A stretch of 64,000 bases of DNA from an uncultured Colwellia sp. (GCA_913062815.1 CAJXWZ010000007.1:116370-180369), one strand, 5' to 3'; positions 1-10,344 are shown, counted from the first letter of the stretch. Translations and numbers: made by a program. Notes: generated by a model from the letters alone, not told the origin.

Positions 1-1
1 T

Positions 2-796
2 TGCAATGCAAAAGGTAAGGTATTTAGTGCCTTTCGACTCATTAACCGGGGCAATGCTCATTTACTTATACAACCAAAAGCGACTCTGGACATATCAATT
101 AGAGAATTAAAAAAATTTGGTGTTTTCGCTAAAGTTGAAATAACACGAACAGATAACTTGAGCTTTTACGCCTTAGTTGGAGCAGAAGCAACTCAAATAT
201 TGCAAAACAACTTTTCCCGTATTCCTGATAGCCTAAACCCAGTAGTGCAATCTGGCTCCACTTCGTTAGTTTATATTGCGGGTAACCAAAATCGTTATTT
301 GTTGATAGATGAAGCTGCGATTTTAGAACCTATTATGACCCAAATCAAATTGCCAGTATTTCCTAACTCAGTCTGGAACTTACTTGAAATTAATGATGGT
401 TTTGTACAGCTAGCCAGCGAAGCAAGTGGAGAATATGTACCTCAAATGCTTAATTTACAAGCTATTAACGGCATTAGTTTTACCAAAGGCTGTTATTTAG
501 GGCAAGAAACTGTCGCACGTATGCAGTATTTAGGCAAAAACAAGCGAGCGCTTTATTCATTAAAATTTAAAACTAATACCCCATTTTCAAGTGATGACGC
601 CATTGAAAAACAACTGGGCGATAATTGGCGTAAAGCTGGTGAAGTTTTATCATGTTACCAAAGTGAAGATGGCACTAGTTATGTGCAAGCAATTCTAGGA
701 AGTGATGTCGAAAACACCACAAGCTTGAGATTAAAGTCACAGCCTGATGTAGTAGTCACTATACAGCCTTTACCTTATTCGCTAGTATCCGAATAA
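2..796 (+). CDS. ygfZ: tRNA-modifying protein YgfZ, 3' part (5' end outside window)
   Basis: Folate-binding protein of the GcvT/COG0354 family, which in E. coli supports Fe-S enzymes such as MiaB. The reading frame is open from base 2, so the gene starts upstream of the window; about 264 residues are visible against roughly 325 for the family. The first visible residues read CNAKGKVFSAFRLI, like the E. coli N-terminal region, and the family signature KGCYLGQE lies near base 490. The first internal ATG is not a credible start because homology continues upstream of it. It ends 42 bases before slyD on the same strand. The family call is firm; the missing N-terminus cannot be judged. Confidence 0.93.
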   Translation, partial: CNAKGKVFSAFRLINRGNAHLLIQPKATLDISIRELKKFGVFAKVEITRTDNLSFYALVGAEATQILQNNFSRIPDSLNPVVQSGSTSLVYIAGNQNRYLLIDEAAILEPIMTQIKLPVFPNSVWNLLEINDGFVQLASEASGEYVPQMLNLQAINGISFTKGCYLGQETVARMQYLGKNKRALYSLKFKTNTPFSSDDAIEKQLGDNWRKAGEVLSCYQSEDGTSYVQAILGSDVENTTSLRLKSQPDVVVTIQPLPYSLVSE

Positions 797-838
797 TCAA
801 AAAAAGATTACATTTACTATTATAACCGTGGAAAGAAT

Positions 839-1330
839 ATGAAAATCACTAAAAATTCAGTTGTTGTTATGCACTACGCTGTATCTGACAGCGAAGGTAC
901 ACTTATTGATAGCTCTTATGATCACAAGCCTATGGCTGTTATTCAAGGTACGGGCTATTTAATTCCTGGCTTAGAAGATGCCATACTTGATCATCAAGCA
1001 GGTGATAAATTTGAAGTAGCCGTTGCTTGTGAACAAGCCTACGGTGAACGTCATGATGACTATGTACAAACAGTACCGAAAGAATTATTACAAGGTGTTG
1101 AAGATCTTGCTGTTGGCACACAATTACGTGCCACCACAGACGATGGTGAACAAACTGTGATAGTGATAGACATGACTGACGAGGAAGTGACTGTTGATGG
1201 TAATCACCCACTTTCAGGTATCGATTTAAGCTTTGATGTTGAGATTCTAGAAGTGCGTGAAGCGACAGCAGAAGAACTGGCTCATGGTCATATTCATAGC
1301 GAAGGAGAAAGTTGTGGAGGTAACCATTAA
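839..1330 (+). CDS. slyD: FKBP-type peptidyl-prolyl isomerase SlyD
   Basis: Cytoplasmic prolyl isomerase and metallochaperone. The FKBP core (residues about 1-70 and 125-145) is interrupted by the insert-in-flap chaperone domain, as in SlyD. GTGYLIPGLEDAILDHQAGD matches the FKBP core. The C-terminal tail is short (HGHIHSEGESCGGNH) and carries few His and Cys residues compared with the long metal-binding tail of E. coli SlyD (196 aa; here 163), so Ni binding may be weaker; that is inference. ATG at 839 is preceded by a GGAAAG ribosome-binding site. It is convergent with yajQ. Confidence 0.93.
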   Translation: MKITKNSVVVMHYAVSDSEGTLIDSSYDHKPMAVIQGTGYLIPGLEDAILDHQAGDKFEVAVACEQAYGERHDDYVQTVPKELLQGVEDLAVGTQLRATTDDGEQTVIVIDMTDEEVTVDGNHPLSGIDLSFDVEILEVREATAEELAHGHIHSEGESCGGNH

Positions 1331-1340
1331 CAACTAAATA

Positions 1341-1385
1341 TAGGTGAGCAGTTTTGCCGATATTGCTTTACTATAAGCTCACCTA
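1341..1385. terminator. Hairpin between convergent slyD and yajQ
   Basis: Perfect 9-base arms TAGGTGAGC (1341-1349) and GCTCACCTA (1377-1385) with a 27-base loop fill the gap between two converging genes, the usual place for a shared terminator. A second inverted repeat, GTTTACTAAT / ATTAGTAAAC (1391-1400, 1408-1417), overlaps the yajQ stop. Neither has a clear run of T, so the call rests on position and symmetry. Confidence 0.5.
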
Positions 1386-1395
1386 CAAATGTTTA

Positions 1396-1878
1396 CTAAT
1401 CTTTAAAATTAGTAAACTGGAAAGATTGCGCTAGTTCAGCTTTTCTCACCATAGCCATAACCGCTTGCAAATCATCACGTTTTTTACCAGTAACTCGCAC
1501 TTGTTCCCCTTGAATAGCCGCTTGTACTTTAAACTTTTCAGCTTTGATCAACTTTATTACCTTTTTGGCAACATCTTGCTCAATCCCTTCCTTGAAAGTA
1601 ACTTGTTGACTCCAGTTTTTACCGGTAGCAGAAGCATTCCCTAACGTCATTGCTTTAGCATCGACTTGACGTTTAGTTAATTGACTACGTAACATATCGC
1701 TAAGTTGTTTTAATTGAAAATCACTTTCGGATTTAATGGTAACAACTGGACTTTTCCATTCAAAACTGGCCTCAACACCACGGAAATCAAACCGATTGGT
1801 TAATTCGCGATTGGCGTTTTCTACCGCATTACGAACTTCTTCGATATTGATTTCAGATACGATATCCATTGATGGCAT
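1396..1878 (-). CDS. yajQ: YajQ family protein
   Basis: Small cytoplasmic protein of the UPF0234/YajQ family; Xanthomonas and Pseudomonas members bind cyclic di-GMP, and E. coli YajQ binds nucleotides or tRNA in vitro. The N-terminus [20 protein letters not shown] closely matches E. coli YajQ, and the 160-residue length is normal for the family. It stands alone, convergent with slyD and divergent from the VanZ-like gene. Identity is firm; the physiological ligand here is not known. Confidence 0.93.
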   Translation of the reverse strand: MPSMDIVSEINIEEVRNAVENANRELTNRFDFRGVEASFEWKSPVVTIKSESDFQLKQLSDMLRSQLTKRQVDAKAMTLGNASATGKNWSQQVTFKEGIEQDVAKKVIKLIKAEKFKVQAAIQGEQVRVTGKKRDDLQAVMAMVRKAELAQSFQFTNFKD

Positions 1879-2025
1879 AATTATTCTCTTAGCTTTTAAT
1901 TAAATATATGCGCATTATACCTAGAGACAAACAGCAAACAAGCGAGGGTTAACTGATTTTATCAGTTCAAAAATATTATTGGCATGGTAAAATACTATCA
2001 TCCCTTTTTTTACGATTGATAATTT

Positions 2026-2442
2026 GTGAAAGCTAAACACCACCTTTTATTTTTTATATTACTCCTCGCTAGTGCTAGTTTACTGTTCTTTTCCAGTGAA
2101 TTATTGTTACCAGAATCGATTAAAAAATTAGTTTTTCGTTCTCCTCAAATAGACACCATTGGTCATTTTATTGGTTTTTTCGTTTTAACTTGGCTAGTGT
2201 CATCCATTTTAAAGCTATCACTGCTTAGTACTTTATTTACATTGAGTTTATATGCAGCGTTAAGTGAGTTAGGTCAGCTTTATTTAGGTTTTCGAAATGC
2301 TGAGTTTAGCGACTTTTGGGCCGATATCGCCGGAATATCTCTGTATATATTACTTAAATATAGCTATTTGAAGTACAAAATATTCACGCTCAAAAGAATG
2401 ATTAAAATAGAACAAGTGGCCAAGGCAAAACTATGCCAATAA
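2026..2442 (+). CDS. VanZ-like family membrane protein
   Basis: 138-residue membrane protein with four hydrophobic segments (about residues 6-26, 45-65, 68-82, 99-112). It shows the VanZ-domain pattern IDTIGHFIGFF followed by SELGQLYLGFRNAEFSDFWA and DIAGISL. VanZ gives low-level teicoplanin resistance in enterococci, but most proteobacterial members have no known role. The start is GTG with a poor ribosome-binding site. The last codons overlap panE by 10 bases, suggesting translational coupling. Confidence 0.8.
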   Translation: MKAKHHLLFFILLLASASLLFFSSELLLPESIKKLVFRSPQIDTIGHFIGFFVLTWLVSSILKLSLLSTLFTLSLYAALSELGQLYLGFRNAEFSDFWADIAGISLYILLKYSYLKYKIFTLKRMIKIEQVAKAKLCQ

Positions 2443-3380
2443 ATATACTTATTGTTGGCCAAGGAGCTATAGGCCTACTCTGGTATCATCATATCCAAAC
2501 CCTTAAGAACAGCAACGCACAGCATGATGAAATAAACCTGCATTTAATGAGTTCATCTCAAGCTCAGTCTGCTGATGCTCAATATTCATTTATCAATAAT
2601 GTAGGGCAACAAATTACCGGCAAAGTTAACTTCGCCCAATCTCAACAAATATATGACGCTGATTACATTTTATTGTGCGTAAAGTCGTTTCAGGTATCTG
2701 CTGCACTTAATCAAATAACGAATAAATTAAATATTAATGCTGCTATTGTGTTAGCGCACAATGGTATGGGGACAATCAATGAAATAAGCGATGCAGTCAT
2801 CTCACGACATAATATTTACGCTTTACTCACCACTCATGGTTGCTTGCGCAATTCCCCTTTGACTATAACCCATACCGGTGTTGGCAGCTCAGATCTTGGC
2901 TTGATTTCAGGTAAAACGGATCACAATCAGCAAAAAACACTAACTCATATACTAAGTGCAGCCCTACCAGACGTACTTCACCATGAAAACATCAAGCTAA
3001 AACAATGGTTAAAATTAGCCATTAATTGTGTCATTAATCCTTTAACGGCCATTAATGATATTAATAATGGCGAAGTCAATGACAAGATTTTTTTACCGAT
3101 GAAAAAAAGAATTCTGGCAGAAGTTGTTAATGTCGCTAAGTTTAGCGACATTAATTTGTCATTAGATGAATTAATGCAAAGGGTAGAAAGAGTAGCACAA
3201 TTAACCGCTAAAAATAGCTCATCAATGCGTTGCGATATTCTAGCAAAGCGCAAAAGTGAAATTGACTATATCAATGGCTACATCCATCAATTAGGAATTA
3301 AATATGATATTGCCACACCAGAAAACTCTAAGCTGTGGCAAGCTGTCAAAAACCTAGAAACTAAGGTCGGTACACTTTAA
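2433..3380 (+). CDS. panE: 2-dehydropantoate 2-reductase
   Basis: NADPH-dependent reduction of 2-dehydropantoate to pantoate in pantothenate and CoA synthesis. The N-terminal Rossmann motif is [13 protein letters not shown] (residues 4-16), the conserved HNGMG follows at about residue 109, and [20 protein letters not shown] carries the catalytic Lys and following Asn region. At 315 residues it is typical of PanE/ApbA. It overlaps the VanZ-like gene upstream, and its last 20 bases overlap the 3' end of thiI on the opposite strand. Other ketopantoate reductase-like substrates cannot be excluded, since paralogues are common. Confidence 0.88.
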   Translation: MPINILIVGQGAIGLLWYHHIQTLKNSNAQHDEINLHLMSSSQAQSADAQYSFINNVGQQITGKVNFAQSQQIYDADYILLCVKSFQVSAALNQITNKLNINAAIVLAHNGMGTINEISDAVISRHNIYALLTTHGCLRNSPLTITHTGVGSSDLGLISGKTDHNQQKTLTHILSAALPDVLHHENIKLKQWLKLAINCVINPLTAINDINNGEVNDKIFLPMKKRILAEVVNVAKFSDINLSLDELMQRVERVAQLTAKNSSSMRCDILAKRKSEIDYINGYIHQLGIKYDIATPENSKLWQAVKNLETKVGTL

Positions 3381-4815
3381 CGTTGCTAAAGCCATTATCA
3401 AGCAAATATAACGCTTGTAGCTTACTCATCACACCGTGATCACAATACAGTAAATAATCTTTACTCATATCTAAATCGCCAAACTGTGTGGCAAGTTTAT
3501 AAAAAGGAATATGCTTAACTTCGACGTTATCAAACTCTAACGGACTGTCTTCTTCTTCTTCAGGAGACCGAATATCGAGCACAACTGCATTTTCACTGAT
3601 ATCTTCGACTAAATCTACTGCGGTAATTTCTTCTTCAGTTTCTTTACCAATATCACGTATATCGAAAACGCGCGTTTCACTGACAACTTTATCAAGAATA
3701 TCAAAGTCAAAGTTGCCTTCTTCTGCTTCTACTTTAGCAAGTACCGCTTTAACGGTTGGCTTCTTAGAAATAACACCACAATATTCGGGAATAGTTTTTG
3801 CAAAATCTTCTGTACCAATTTTGCGTGCTATATCAATAATATCTTGCTTATCATAGGCTGCTAACGGGCGTAAGATTAACGTATCGGTAACGCGATTAAT
3901 AACATTTAGGTTAGTTAAGGTTTGGCTAGAAACTTGTCCTAAACTCTCGCCAGTGACTAACGCTTGAATCTTGCCTTTTGCAGCTATTGTGCTGGCCGCT
4001 CGCATCATCATACGTTTAAGTACTACACCCATTTGGCCATTTTCAACTTTTTCTAAAATCTCAGCAACTACTGGCTCAAAATCAACGGCAAAAAACTTAA
4101 TTTTGTGTGAGGCACCAAATTTATTCCACAAGTAGTAACTCACTTGTTTTACGCCCACTTCATGTGCTGAACCACCAAGATTAAAGAAGCAATAATGCGT
4201 GCGAGCACCTTTTTTTATCATTTGGTAACTAGCAACACCAGAATCAAACCCACCTGACATAAGCGATAAAACATCTTCCTGTGTGGCTATTGGAAAGCCA
4301 CCAAGTCCTTGGTGACGTTCGGTAACAATAAAGAGATCTTTATTTTTTATTTCTAAACGGATGGTCACATCAGGTTTACTTAGCTTAACTTTAGCGCTTT
4401 CTACCGCCTGATTTAAACCTCCACCTACATACTGCTCTACTTTAAGTGAATTAAAATCGTGTTTACCAGTTCGTTTCGCGCGTACACAAAATGTTTTATT
4501 CTCAATAGTTTTTGCATGAATGGCTAATGTTTTTTCATATATATCATGCACATCAATAAAGTCTGATTGCTGTACTTCTAAGAACATCGGCACGCCGGGA
4601 ATGCATTTTAAGGCGTCAACTAAACGTTCACGATTCTCAGCACTATTATTTTTGGTATTTACTTCAACATTATCCCAATTCATACGCGTGGTTACTTGCT
4701 CGTCAACACGACGTAAGACATTTTTGATGTTTGACTCTAAAATTTTAGTGAAACGTTTACGAACAGGGCGAGATTTAATAGTGATTTCAGCTTGCAGCTT
4801 TACGATAAATTTCAT
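3361..4815 (-). CDS. thiI: tRNA 4-thiouridine synthase / thiamine sulfurtransferase ThiI
   Basis: Sulfur transfer for 4-thiouridine at tRNA position 8 and for the thiamine thiazole. Order: ferredoxin-like and THUMP domains (to about residue 165), PP-loop ATPase with SGGFDSG near residue 187, the [14 protein letters not shown] segment with its conserved Cys, and a C-terminal rhodanese domain with the persulfide Cys in [10 protein letters not shown]. The sequence tracks E. coli ThiI end to end. ATG at 4815 (MKFIVKL) matches E. coli; the frame can be extended two codons to a TTG. The 3' end overlaps panE. Confidence 0.96.
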   Translation of the reverse strand: MKFIVKLQAEITIKSRPVRKRFTKILESNIKNVLRRVDEQVTTRMNWDNVEVNTKNNSAENRERLVDALKCIPGVPMFLEVQQSDFIDVHDIYEKTLAIHAKTIENKTFCVRAKRTGKHDFNSLKVEQYVGGGLNQAVESAKVKLSKPDVTIRLEIKNKDLFIVTERHQGLGGFPIATQEDVLSLMSGGFDSGVASYQMIKKGARTHYCFFNLGGSAHEVGVKQVSYYLWNKFGASHKIKFFAVDFEPVVAEILEKVENGQMGVVLKRMMMRAASTIAAKGKIQALVTGESLGQVSSQTLTNLNVINRVTDTLILRPLAAYDKQDIIDIARKIGTEDFAKTIPEYCGVISKKPTVKAVLAKVEAEEGNFDFDILDKVVSETRVFDIRDIGKETEEEITAVDLVEDISENAVVLDIRSPEEEEDSPLEFDNVEVKHIPFYKLATQFGDLDMSKDYLLYCDHGVMSKLQALYLLDNGFSNVKVYRP

Positions 4816-4914
4816 CGACAAGTAACCTAAATATTAACGGTTGAGAATTGGCGCGCATTATATACTATTACCAAGCTGCAAGCGACAAGTACAAAGCTCG
4901 CGCTAGAATAACCC

Positions 4915-4940
4915 GATTTGAGGCTTAATAGCCTCAAATC
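4915..4940 (-). terminator. Hairpin after pomB
   Basis: Perfect 10-base arms GATTTGAGGC and GCCTCAAATC around the loop TTAATA, 17 bases beyond the pomB stop. The position suits a terminator for pomAB, but the downstream tract on the minus strand (GGGTTATT) is not a clean U run. Confidence 0.6.
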
Positions 4941-4956
4941 TAAAGGTGAGTATATG

Positions 4957-5898
4957 CTACTCTATTACTTGAATAGGCTCACTTTCTTTAGCCTTGCCTT
5001 GGTTAATTGATATTTCAACACGACGATTTCTTCGTCGATTTAATGCATTAGTATTGGGTACTATTGGACGAGTGTCGGCGTGGCCAGCAGCAATTAAGCG
5101 AGTCTGGTCAAAGCCAGGAACCTTAATCATTTCATGGGCAATAGCTACCGCACGTTGACTAGATAAATCCCAGTTAGAGTTAAACAACTCAGAATCAACA
5201 CCGCGGTCATCAGTGTTGCCTGAAATCATAATTTCACCGGGCATAGTATTCAACAACTCACCAATTTGCCTAATAATTGGTTTAAATTTTGGTTGTAAAA
5301 ATGCTGAGCCTGACGGGAAAGAGCCATTTTCACGAATACGAATTGTCACTTGTTGTCCTAAAGATTCTAGTTCAACCGCGCCATCTTGAATTTGTTGTTC
5401 TAGTTGCTCTGCTATTTTTTTGACCAGATCATTTACTTGTTCTTGTGCAGCATTTTCCATTTGCTCTTGAGCTTGCTGCAAAGCTTGTGCAGATAAAGAG
5501 TCTTCAGTATTCTGAGCTTGACCACCTCGTTCTTCACCTCGTTGTTCTTGCCGACCACCTGCAGACGTTTCGTCGCCGGCTTGAAACTCTAACATTTGTT
5601 GAGTCATTTCTTGGGTTTGTTGTTGGATCACTTCAATCGGTGTGGGTTCGGGCTTCCCTGGACGAAATTCCTGAGCAATAATACTGGTTCCTTTTGGAAT
5701 ATCTTTAACTTCAATTTTATTTTGTACACCAAAGGCAAACTTCATTGAGCCAGCAATTTGTTTAAACTTCAGTACATCCATTTCTGAAAAAGACAATAAT
5801 AATACAAAGAAACACATCAATAATGACATGAGATCAGCAAAGGTACCCATCCATGCAGGCAAGCCTGGGGGTGGGCACTTACATTTTGGTTCAGCCAT
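4957..5898 (-). CDS. pomB: Sodium-type flagellar stator protein PomB (MotB family)
   Basis: Peptidoglycan-anchored half of the flagellar stator channel. One transmembrane helix (about residues 17-40) contains the ion-binding Asp at D22 in WMGTFADLMSLLMCFFVLLL. A Gln-rich linker (residues about 100-165) leads to a C-terminal OmpA-like peptidoglycan-binding domain with NTDDRG and NALNRRRNRRVEI. The N-terminal CKCPPPGLPAW resembles Vibrio PomB more than proton-type MotB, pointing to Na+ drive; coupling ion is inference. It follows pomA by 43 bases. At 313 residues it is normal for PomB. Confidence 0.92.
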   Translation of the reverse strand: MAEPKCKCPPPGLPAWMGTFADLMSLLMCFFVLLLSFSEMDVLKFKQIAGSMKFAFGVQNKIEVKDIPKGTSIIAQEFRPGKPEPTPIEVIQQQTQEMTQQMLEFQAGDETSAGGRQEQRGEERGGQAQNTEDSLSAQALQQAQEQMENAAQEQVNDLVKKIAEQLEQQIQDGAVELESLGQQVTIRIRENGSFPSGSAFLQPKFKPIIRQIGELLNTMPGEIMISGNTDDRGVDSELFNSNWDLSSQRAVAIAHEMIKVPGFDQTRLIAAGHADTRPIVPNTNALNRRRNRRVEISINQGKAKESEPIQVIE

Positions 5899-5941
5899 TT
5901 AGCCCCCTACAGCACATAACGTTTATCTGATGTTTCATCAA

Positions 5942-6709
5942 TTACTCTTCACCAGTAGTATCGATAGCACGCTTACCTTCCGCCAGGTAATTTTTCAATA
6001 ATCCTTCGATAACCCGAGGGTTTTGGCCATCTTGAATACCTAAGACAGCATCAAGTACTAGCTCTCGATTCATTTTTTCCTCTGCCAAACGCAGTTTTAA
6101 TTTAGCCGCTATTGGAATAGCAATAACATTAGCCAGAAAAGCACCATAAAGTGTTGTTAACAAGGCAACGGCCATGGCAGGGCCAATAGATTTTGGATCA
6201 TCCATATTCGAAAGCATAGCAACTAGACCTATCAAGGTACCTATCATCCCCATTGCTGGCGCAACATCGGCGAGTGCCATCATCATATCTGAGCCTGTTT
6301 CGTGACGCTCAGTTGTCAGATCTATATCTTTTTGCAAGGTGGCGCGAACCACATCAGCATCGTGACCATCAACCAGCATATCAACCCCTTTCTGCATAAA
6401 AGGGTTGGTGATTTCAGCCTCTTCTAGGGCAAGAAAACCACCTTTACGTGCAGCATCCGCCATATCAACCGCTTTTTCAATAAGCTCTTCAGGTTTTTCA
6501 AGCTTAAACATAAAAGCTTTGCCAATGATTTTTCCGATACCGAAAAACTGGCCTAAATTATAATTTGATAAAACAATGAAAAGCGAGCCACCAAAAACAA
6601 TGATAACCGATTGAGTATCAGCAAACATCATGATGTCACCAGATAACACCATTGCCATTACAAGCAGACCGATGGCACCAAGTATGCCTATTAACGTTGC
6701 TAAATCCAC
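5942..6709 (-). CDS. pomA: Sodium-type flagellar stator protein PomA (MotA family)
   Basis: Four-helix channel subunit that forms the A5B2 stator and pushes on FliG. The sequence follows Vibrio PomA closely, including DVAPAMGMIGTLIGLVAMLS and the TM4 segment VALLTTLYGAFLANV, with a cytoplasmic loop carrying MADAARKGGFLALEE. The start is GTG at 6709 behind an AGGAGAG ribosome-binding site. It heads the two-gene pomA-pomB unit and is divergent from xseB-ispA-dxs, the same local order seen in Vibrio and other marine gammaproteobacteria. Confidence 0.94.
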   Translation of the reverse strand: MDLATLIGILGAIGLLVMAMVLSGDIMMFADTQSVIIVFGGSLFIVLSNYNLGQFFGIGKIIGKAFMFKLEKPEELIEKAVDMADAARKGGFLALEEAEITNPFMQKGVDMLVDGHDADVVRATLQKDIDLTTERHETGSDMMMALADVAPAMGMIGTLIGLVAMLSNMDDPKSIGPAMAVALLTTLYGAFLANVIAIPIAAKLKLRLAEEKMNRELVLDAVLGIQDGQNPRVIEGLLKNYLAEGKRAIDTTGEE

Positions 6710-6939
6710 AAAACTCTCCTAAAACGACCAAACCCGAATAGCACTACTAAAATGATAGTACATTATGATAAAACTATTCGCCATTACTTATCTTTATATT
6801 ATCGCCCTTATAGTCAATAACTTAATAGCTAATTCGCAATAAACCTAGCGTAAATAAATTGTCGCTAGATTGACCAATGTGCCTAGCTAAGGTAAGTTTG
6901 CGCCTAGAGTTTTTATATACCCAGCCCAGAGCAAAAAAC

Positions 6940-7206
6940 ATGGCCAAGAAAAAATTAGCAAACTTGAGTTTTGAAGAATCACTTTCCGAGCTCGATACTA
7001 TTGTACAAAGTCTAGAACAGGGCGAGTTAAACCTAGAAGAATCGATGGCGCTATTTGAGCGAGGGTTAAATTTAAGCCAAGTTAGTCAAAGCAAACTGCA
7101 AGCTGCTGAACAGAAAGTTAAAATATTATTGGAAAAAAATGGCGAGCAACAATTGTCAGATTTCGACGTAACTGAAGATATGCAAAATACCGGTGAAAAT
7201 TTGTGA
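6940..7206 (+). CDS. xseB: Exodeoxyribonuclease VII small subunit
   Basis: Small helical subunit of exonuclease VII, which degrades single-stranded DNA. The 88-residue protein contains the family core FEESLSELDTIVQSLEQGEL and the amphipathic second helix MALFERGLNLSQVSQSKLQ. The frame is open 21 codons further upstream, but homology starts at MAKKKLANLSF (6940), so that ATG is used. Its stop overlaps the ispA GTG (GTGA arrangement), giving the conserved xseB-ispA-dxs operon. Confidence 0.94.
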   Translation: MAKKKLANLSFEESLSELDTIVQSLEQGELNLEESMALFERGLNLSQVSQSKLQAAEQKVKILLEKNGEQQLSDFDVTEDMQNTGENL

Positions 7207-8093
7207 GTTCATTAGCAAATCATCAGCAATATCAACAGAGAATTAATGATTTTTTAGCAGCAAAGCTTGAAAACTTAGTTGTTAATGATAAAAAATTACT
7301 CGACGCTATGCGTTATGGGCTACTTATTGGTGGCAAGCGCATGCGTCCATATTTGGCTTATATTACTGGCGAAGCGTTAGGTGCTGGGCAATCAGATATT
7401 GACGCTATAGCTGGAGCCCTTGAATGTATTCATGCCTATTCGTTATTACATGATGATTTACCTGCCATGGACGATGATGATTTAAGGCGCGGCAAACCAA
7501 CTTGCCATAAAGCTTTTGATGAAGCTAGCGCAATTCTTGCCGGCGATGCCTTGCAAACACTAGCTTTTGACATTCTTGTCAATCATGAATTTTCAACAGC
7601 AGTGCAACCAAAACAATTAAAACTTATCCAACAGCTAATTTCAGCGACAGGTTACCAGGGTATGTGTGGTGGGCAAGCATTAGACTTATCAGCAACTGAT
7701 AAGGTTATAAACCTAACGCAGCTTGAAAAAATACATTCGTTAAAAACAGGGGCATTATTGGAAGCTTCTGTGTTAATGGCAGCTGAATGCTCGTTGCAGG
7801 TTAACTCGCAAGAAAAACTAAAACTAAGAGAGTATGCCCAATTAGTTGGCTTAGCTTATCAAGTACAAGACGATATTATTGATATCACTTCTAGCGAAGA
7901 AGAGTTAGGCAAACCCAAAGGCTCTGATCTTGCCGCCAATAAAAGTACCTACCCTGCACTACTGGGTTTACAGGGCGCTCAGCAAAAAGCTGAAAACTTA
8001 TTTCAACAAGCGCTTCAAGCTTTAAGCTGTTTACCTTACAATACCTTGTCCTTAGCTGAATTTGCCACTTTTATTGTCAAACGAAGCCATTAA
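7203..8093 (+). CDS. ispA: (2E,6E)-farnesyl diphosphate synthase
   Basis: Condenses isopentenyl diphosphate with dimethylallyl and geranyl diphosphate to farnesyl diphosphate. Both Asp-rich motifs are present: DDLPAMDDDDLRRGKPTCH (about residues 85-103) and QVQDDIIDITSS (about 221-232). GKRMRPYL binds substrate near residue 45. Length 296 fits short-chain bacterial polyprenyl synthases. It begins at a GTG overlapping the xseB stop and is followed 31 bases later by dxs, so precursor supply and chain elongation are co-transcribed. Confidence 0.95.
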   Translation: MSSLANHQQYQQRINDFLAAKLENLVVNDKKLLDAMRYGLLIGGKRMRPYLAYITGEALGAGQSDIDAIAGALECIHAYSLLHDDLPAMDDDDLRRGKPTCHKAFDEASAILAGDALQTLAFDILVNHEFSTAVQPKQLKLIQQLISATGYQGMCGGQALDLSATDKVINLTQLEKIHSLKTGALLEASVLMAAECSLQVNSQEKLKLREYAQLVGLAYQVQDDIIDITSSEEELGKPKGSDLAANKSTYPALLGLQGAQQKAENLFQQALQALSCLPYNTLSLAEFATFIVKRSH

Positions 8094-8124
8094 AAACTAA
8101 AATAATTAAATAAACTAGAAAACT

Positions 8125-9990
8125 ATGACTACAAACCTTGCTGATTACCCCTTACTCGCTCAAATTGATTCTCCAAAAGATTTGCGCAATATATCCCAAG
8201 AGCAATTGCCTCGAATCAGTAACGAATTACGTAGTTATTTACTCAACTCTGTTAGTAAAAGCAGTGGCCATTTCGCTTCAGGCTTAGGTACGATTGAACT
8301 AACTGTCGCACTTCATTACGTATATAACACCCCTTTTGATCATCTAATCTGGGATGTTGGTCATCAAGCATATCCTCATAAAATATTAACCGGACGACGA
8401 GATCAACTGCATACCATTAGACAAAAAGATGGTTTACATCCTTTCCCTTGGCGTGAAGAGAGTGAATACGATACTTTGAGTGTTGGCCATTCAAGCACAT
8501 CCATCTCTGCAGCTCTTGGTTTAACCGTTGCTGCAGAGAAAGAAGGCAAAGATAGAAAAACCGTGGCAGTTATCGGCGACGGTGCTATGACTGCTGGTAT
8601 GGCATTTGAAGCATTAAATCATGCCGGTGATATTAATAAAGACATGTTGATTATTTTAAATGATAACGAAATGTCTATTTCTGAAAATGTTGGCGCATTA
8701 AACAATCATTTAGCAAAATTACTATCAGGCAGTTTATATACCGGAATTCGTGAAGGAAGTAAGCGTCTTTTAAATAATATACCGCCAATCAAAGAACTTG
8801 CTAGTCGTGCAGAAGAGCACTTAAAAGGCATGGTTGTGCCCAGTACCTTTTTCGAAGAGCTAGGTTTTAACTATATTGGCCCTATTGATGGTCATGACGT
8901 TAACGGCTTAGTTGATACTATCAAAAACATGCGTAACCTTAAGGGCCCGCAAATACTGCATATTGCTACCAAAAAAGGTAAAGGCTACCATGCAGCCGAA
9001 CAAGATCCGATAAAGTATCACGCTGTACCAAAATTTAATCCAAGTGAAGCAAATTTACCGAAATCAAAACCTACCTTACCAACCTACTCACAAATATTTG
9101 GTGATTGGCTGTGTAAAATGGCCGAAGTTGATAAAAAGCTCGTTGCCATTACCCCTGCAATGCGTGAAGGCTCCGGTATGGTTGAGTTTAGTCAGCGATT
9201 TCCTGAACAATATTATGACGTTGCCATAGCAGAACAGCATGCAGTAACTTACGCTGCGGGTCTTGCCATAGGTGGACAAAATGCTGTCGTTGCTATCTAC
9301 TCTAGTTTCTTACAGCGTGGCTATGATCAGCTTATTCACGATATTGCTATTCAAAATTTGCCGGTATTATTTGCTGTTGACAGGGCCGGTATTGTTGGCG
9401 CAGATGGAGCCACACATCAAGGCTCGTTCGATTTAAGCTTTTTACGATGTATACCCAATATGACTATTATGGCGCCGGCCAATGAACGAGAATGTCAATT
9501 AATGCTCAATACCGGCCATCAATTATCATCGCCCGCTGTAGTGCGTTACCCTCGCGGTAATGGTACGGGAGCGCCTTTACCGAACATAGATGAAACTATA
9601 GAAATTGGTAAAGGAATAAAAATAAGACAAGGTGAAAAAATAGCTTTATTGAGTTTTGGTACCATGCTTGGTGAAGCACACAAAGCAGCAGAAGATCTGA
9701 ATGCTAGCTTAGTGGATATGCGCTTTGTGAAACCACTAGATAATCAGCTTATTGATGAATTAACTAAAACGCATCAGTATATAGTCACTATCGAAGATAA
9801 CGCTATTGCTGGTGGTGCAGGCTCTGCAGTAAATGAATACTTACTAAGTCAAGGTACGCAAGTCAAAGTCATTAATATCGGTATTCCTGATCAGTTTGTT
9901 AAGCATGGAACACAACAAGAAGTACATCAAGAGTTAGGCTTAGATACTCAAGGAATCATTACGAAAATCAATGAGTTTATCCAAAGATAA
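8125..9990 (+). CDS. dxs: 1-deoxy-D-xylulose-5-phosphate synthase
   Basis: Thiamine diphosphate enzyme that joins pyruvate and glyceraldehyde 3-phosphate at the entry of the MEP isoprenoid pathway. It shows the ThDP motif [18 protein letters not shown] with [10 protein letters not shown] (about residues 150-190), the transketolase central domain with [15 protein letters not shown], and [15 protein letters not shown]. At 621 residues it is full length. It is the last gene of the xseB-ispA-dxs unit and is followed by a small inverted repeat. Confidence 0.97.
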   Translation: MTTNLADYPLLAQIDSPKDLRNISQEQLPRISNELRSYLLNSVSKSSGHFASGLGTIELTVALHYVYNTPFDHLIWDVGHQAYPHKILTGRRDQLHTIRQKDGLHPFPWREESEYDTLSVGHSSTSISAALGLTVAAEKEGKDRKTVAVIGDGAMTAGMAFEALNHAGDINKDMLIILNDNEMSISENVGALNNHLAKLLSGSLYTGIREGSKRLLNNIPPIKELASRAEEHLKGMVVPSTFFEELGFNYIGPIDGHDVNGLVDTIKNMRNLKGPQILHIATKKGKGYHAAEQDPIKYHAVPKFNPSEANLPKSKPTLPTYSQIFGDWLCKMAEVDKKLVAITPAMREGSGMVEFSQRFPEQYYDVAIAEQHAVTYAAGLAIGGQNAVVAIYSSFLQRGYDQLIHDIAIQNLPVLFAVDRAGIVGADGATHQGSFDLSFLRCIPNMTIMAPANERECQLMLNTGHQLSSPAVVRYPRGNGTGAPLPNIDETIEIGKGIKIRQGEKIALLSFGTMLGEAHKAAEDLNASLVDMRFVKPLDNQLIDELTKTHQYIVTIEDNAIAGGAGSAVNEYLLSQGTQVKVINIGIPDQFVKHGTQQEVHQELGLDTQGIITKINEFIQR

Positions 9991-10001
9991 TAGAGGATAA
10001 T

Positions 10002-10025
10002 AGAGGATAATATTAATTATCCTCT
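10002..10025. terminator. AT-rich inverted repeat after dxs
   Basis: Nine-base arms AGAGGATAA (10002-10010) and TTATCCTCT (10017-10025) with a six-base loop lie 12 bases after the dxs stop, between dxs and the converging nqrM. The ten-base unit TAGAGGATAA occurs twice in tandem (9991-10010), so the repeat could have grown by local duplication. The stem is weak and lacks a strong U tract. Confidence 0.45.
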
Positions 10026-10054
10026 CATTGAAAACTTAGCGAATAACTAGCTTA

Positions 10055-10285
10055 TTACAAGTTCTCTACATCAATTCTATTTTTTAAATTTTCTTCAAGT
10101 GCCGCTTTGCGATCACGTTCTTGGCGTTTCTCACACGGATTATCACAGTTACACGCTTTTTCTATACCCACACCGGCTAAGCCACCACAACTACCCGCAA
10201 GCGTTTTATTTTGGAAAATATAACCAACAGCCATAGCCGCGCCTACTATGAGAAAAACGCCAAAGGTTATTAAAAAAATCATCAT
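10055..10285 (-). CDS. nqrM: Na+-NQR maturation factor NqrM (DUF539)
   Basis: Membrane-anchored Cys-rich protein needed to assemble the iron centre of Na+-NQR, probably as an Fe donor. It has one N-terminal membrane helix (residues 2-23) followed by four Cys at 33, 45, 47 and 51 in GSCGG and ACNCDNPCEK, the family hallmark. Length 76 aa is normal. It lies directly after apbE and downstream of nqrA-F, the standard arrangement, so it probably shares expression with apbE. Confidence 0.93.
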   Translation of the reverse strand: MMIFLITFGVFLIVGAAMAVGYIFQNKTLAGSCGGLAGVGIEKACNCDNPCEKRQERDRKAALEENLKNRIDVENL

Positions 10286-10344
10286 AATGTTTGCTCTCTC
10301 AATTTCAAACTTTGCGCTCGAAACTTATATTAACTGTATTGCAG

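Noticed and set aside
9991..10010. Tandem ten-base repeat TAGAGGATAA as start of a CRISPR or satellite array
   Set aside because: Only two copies exist and they form part of the small inverted repeat after dxs.
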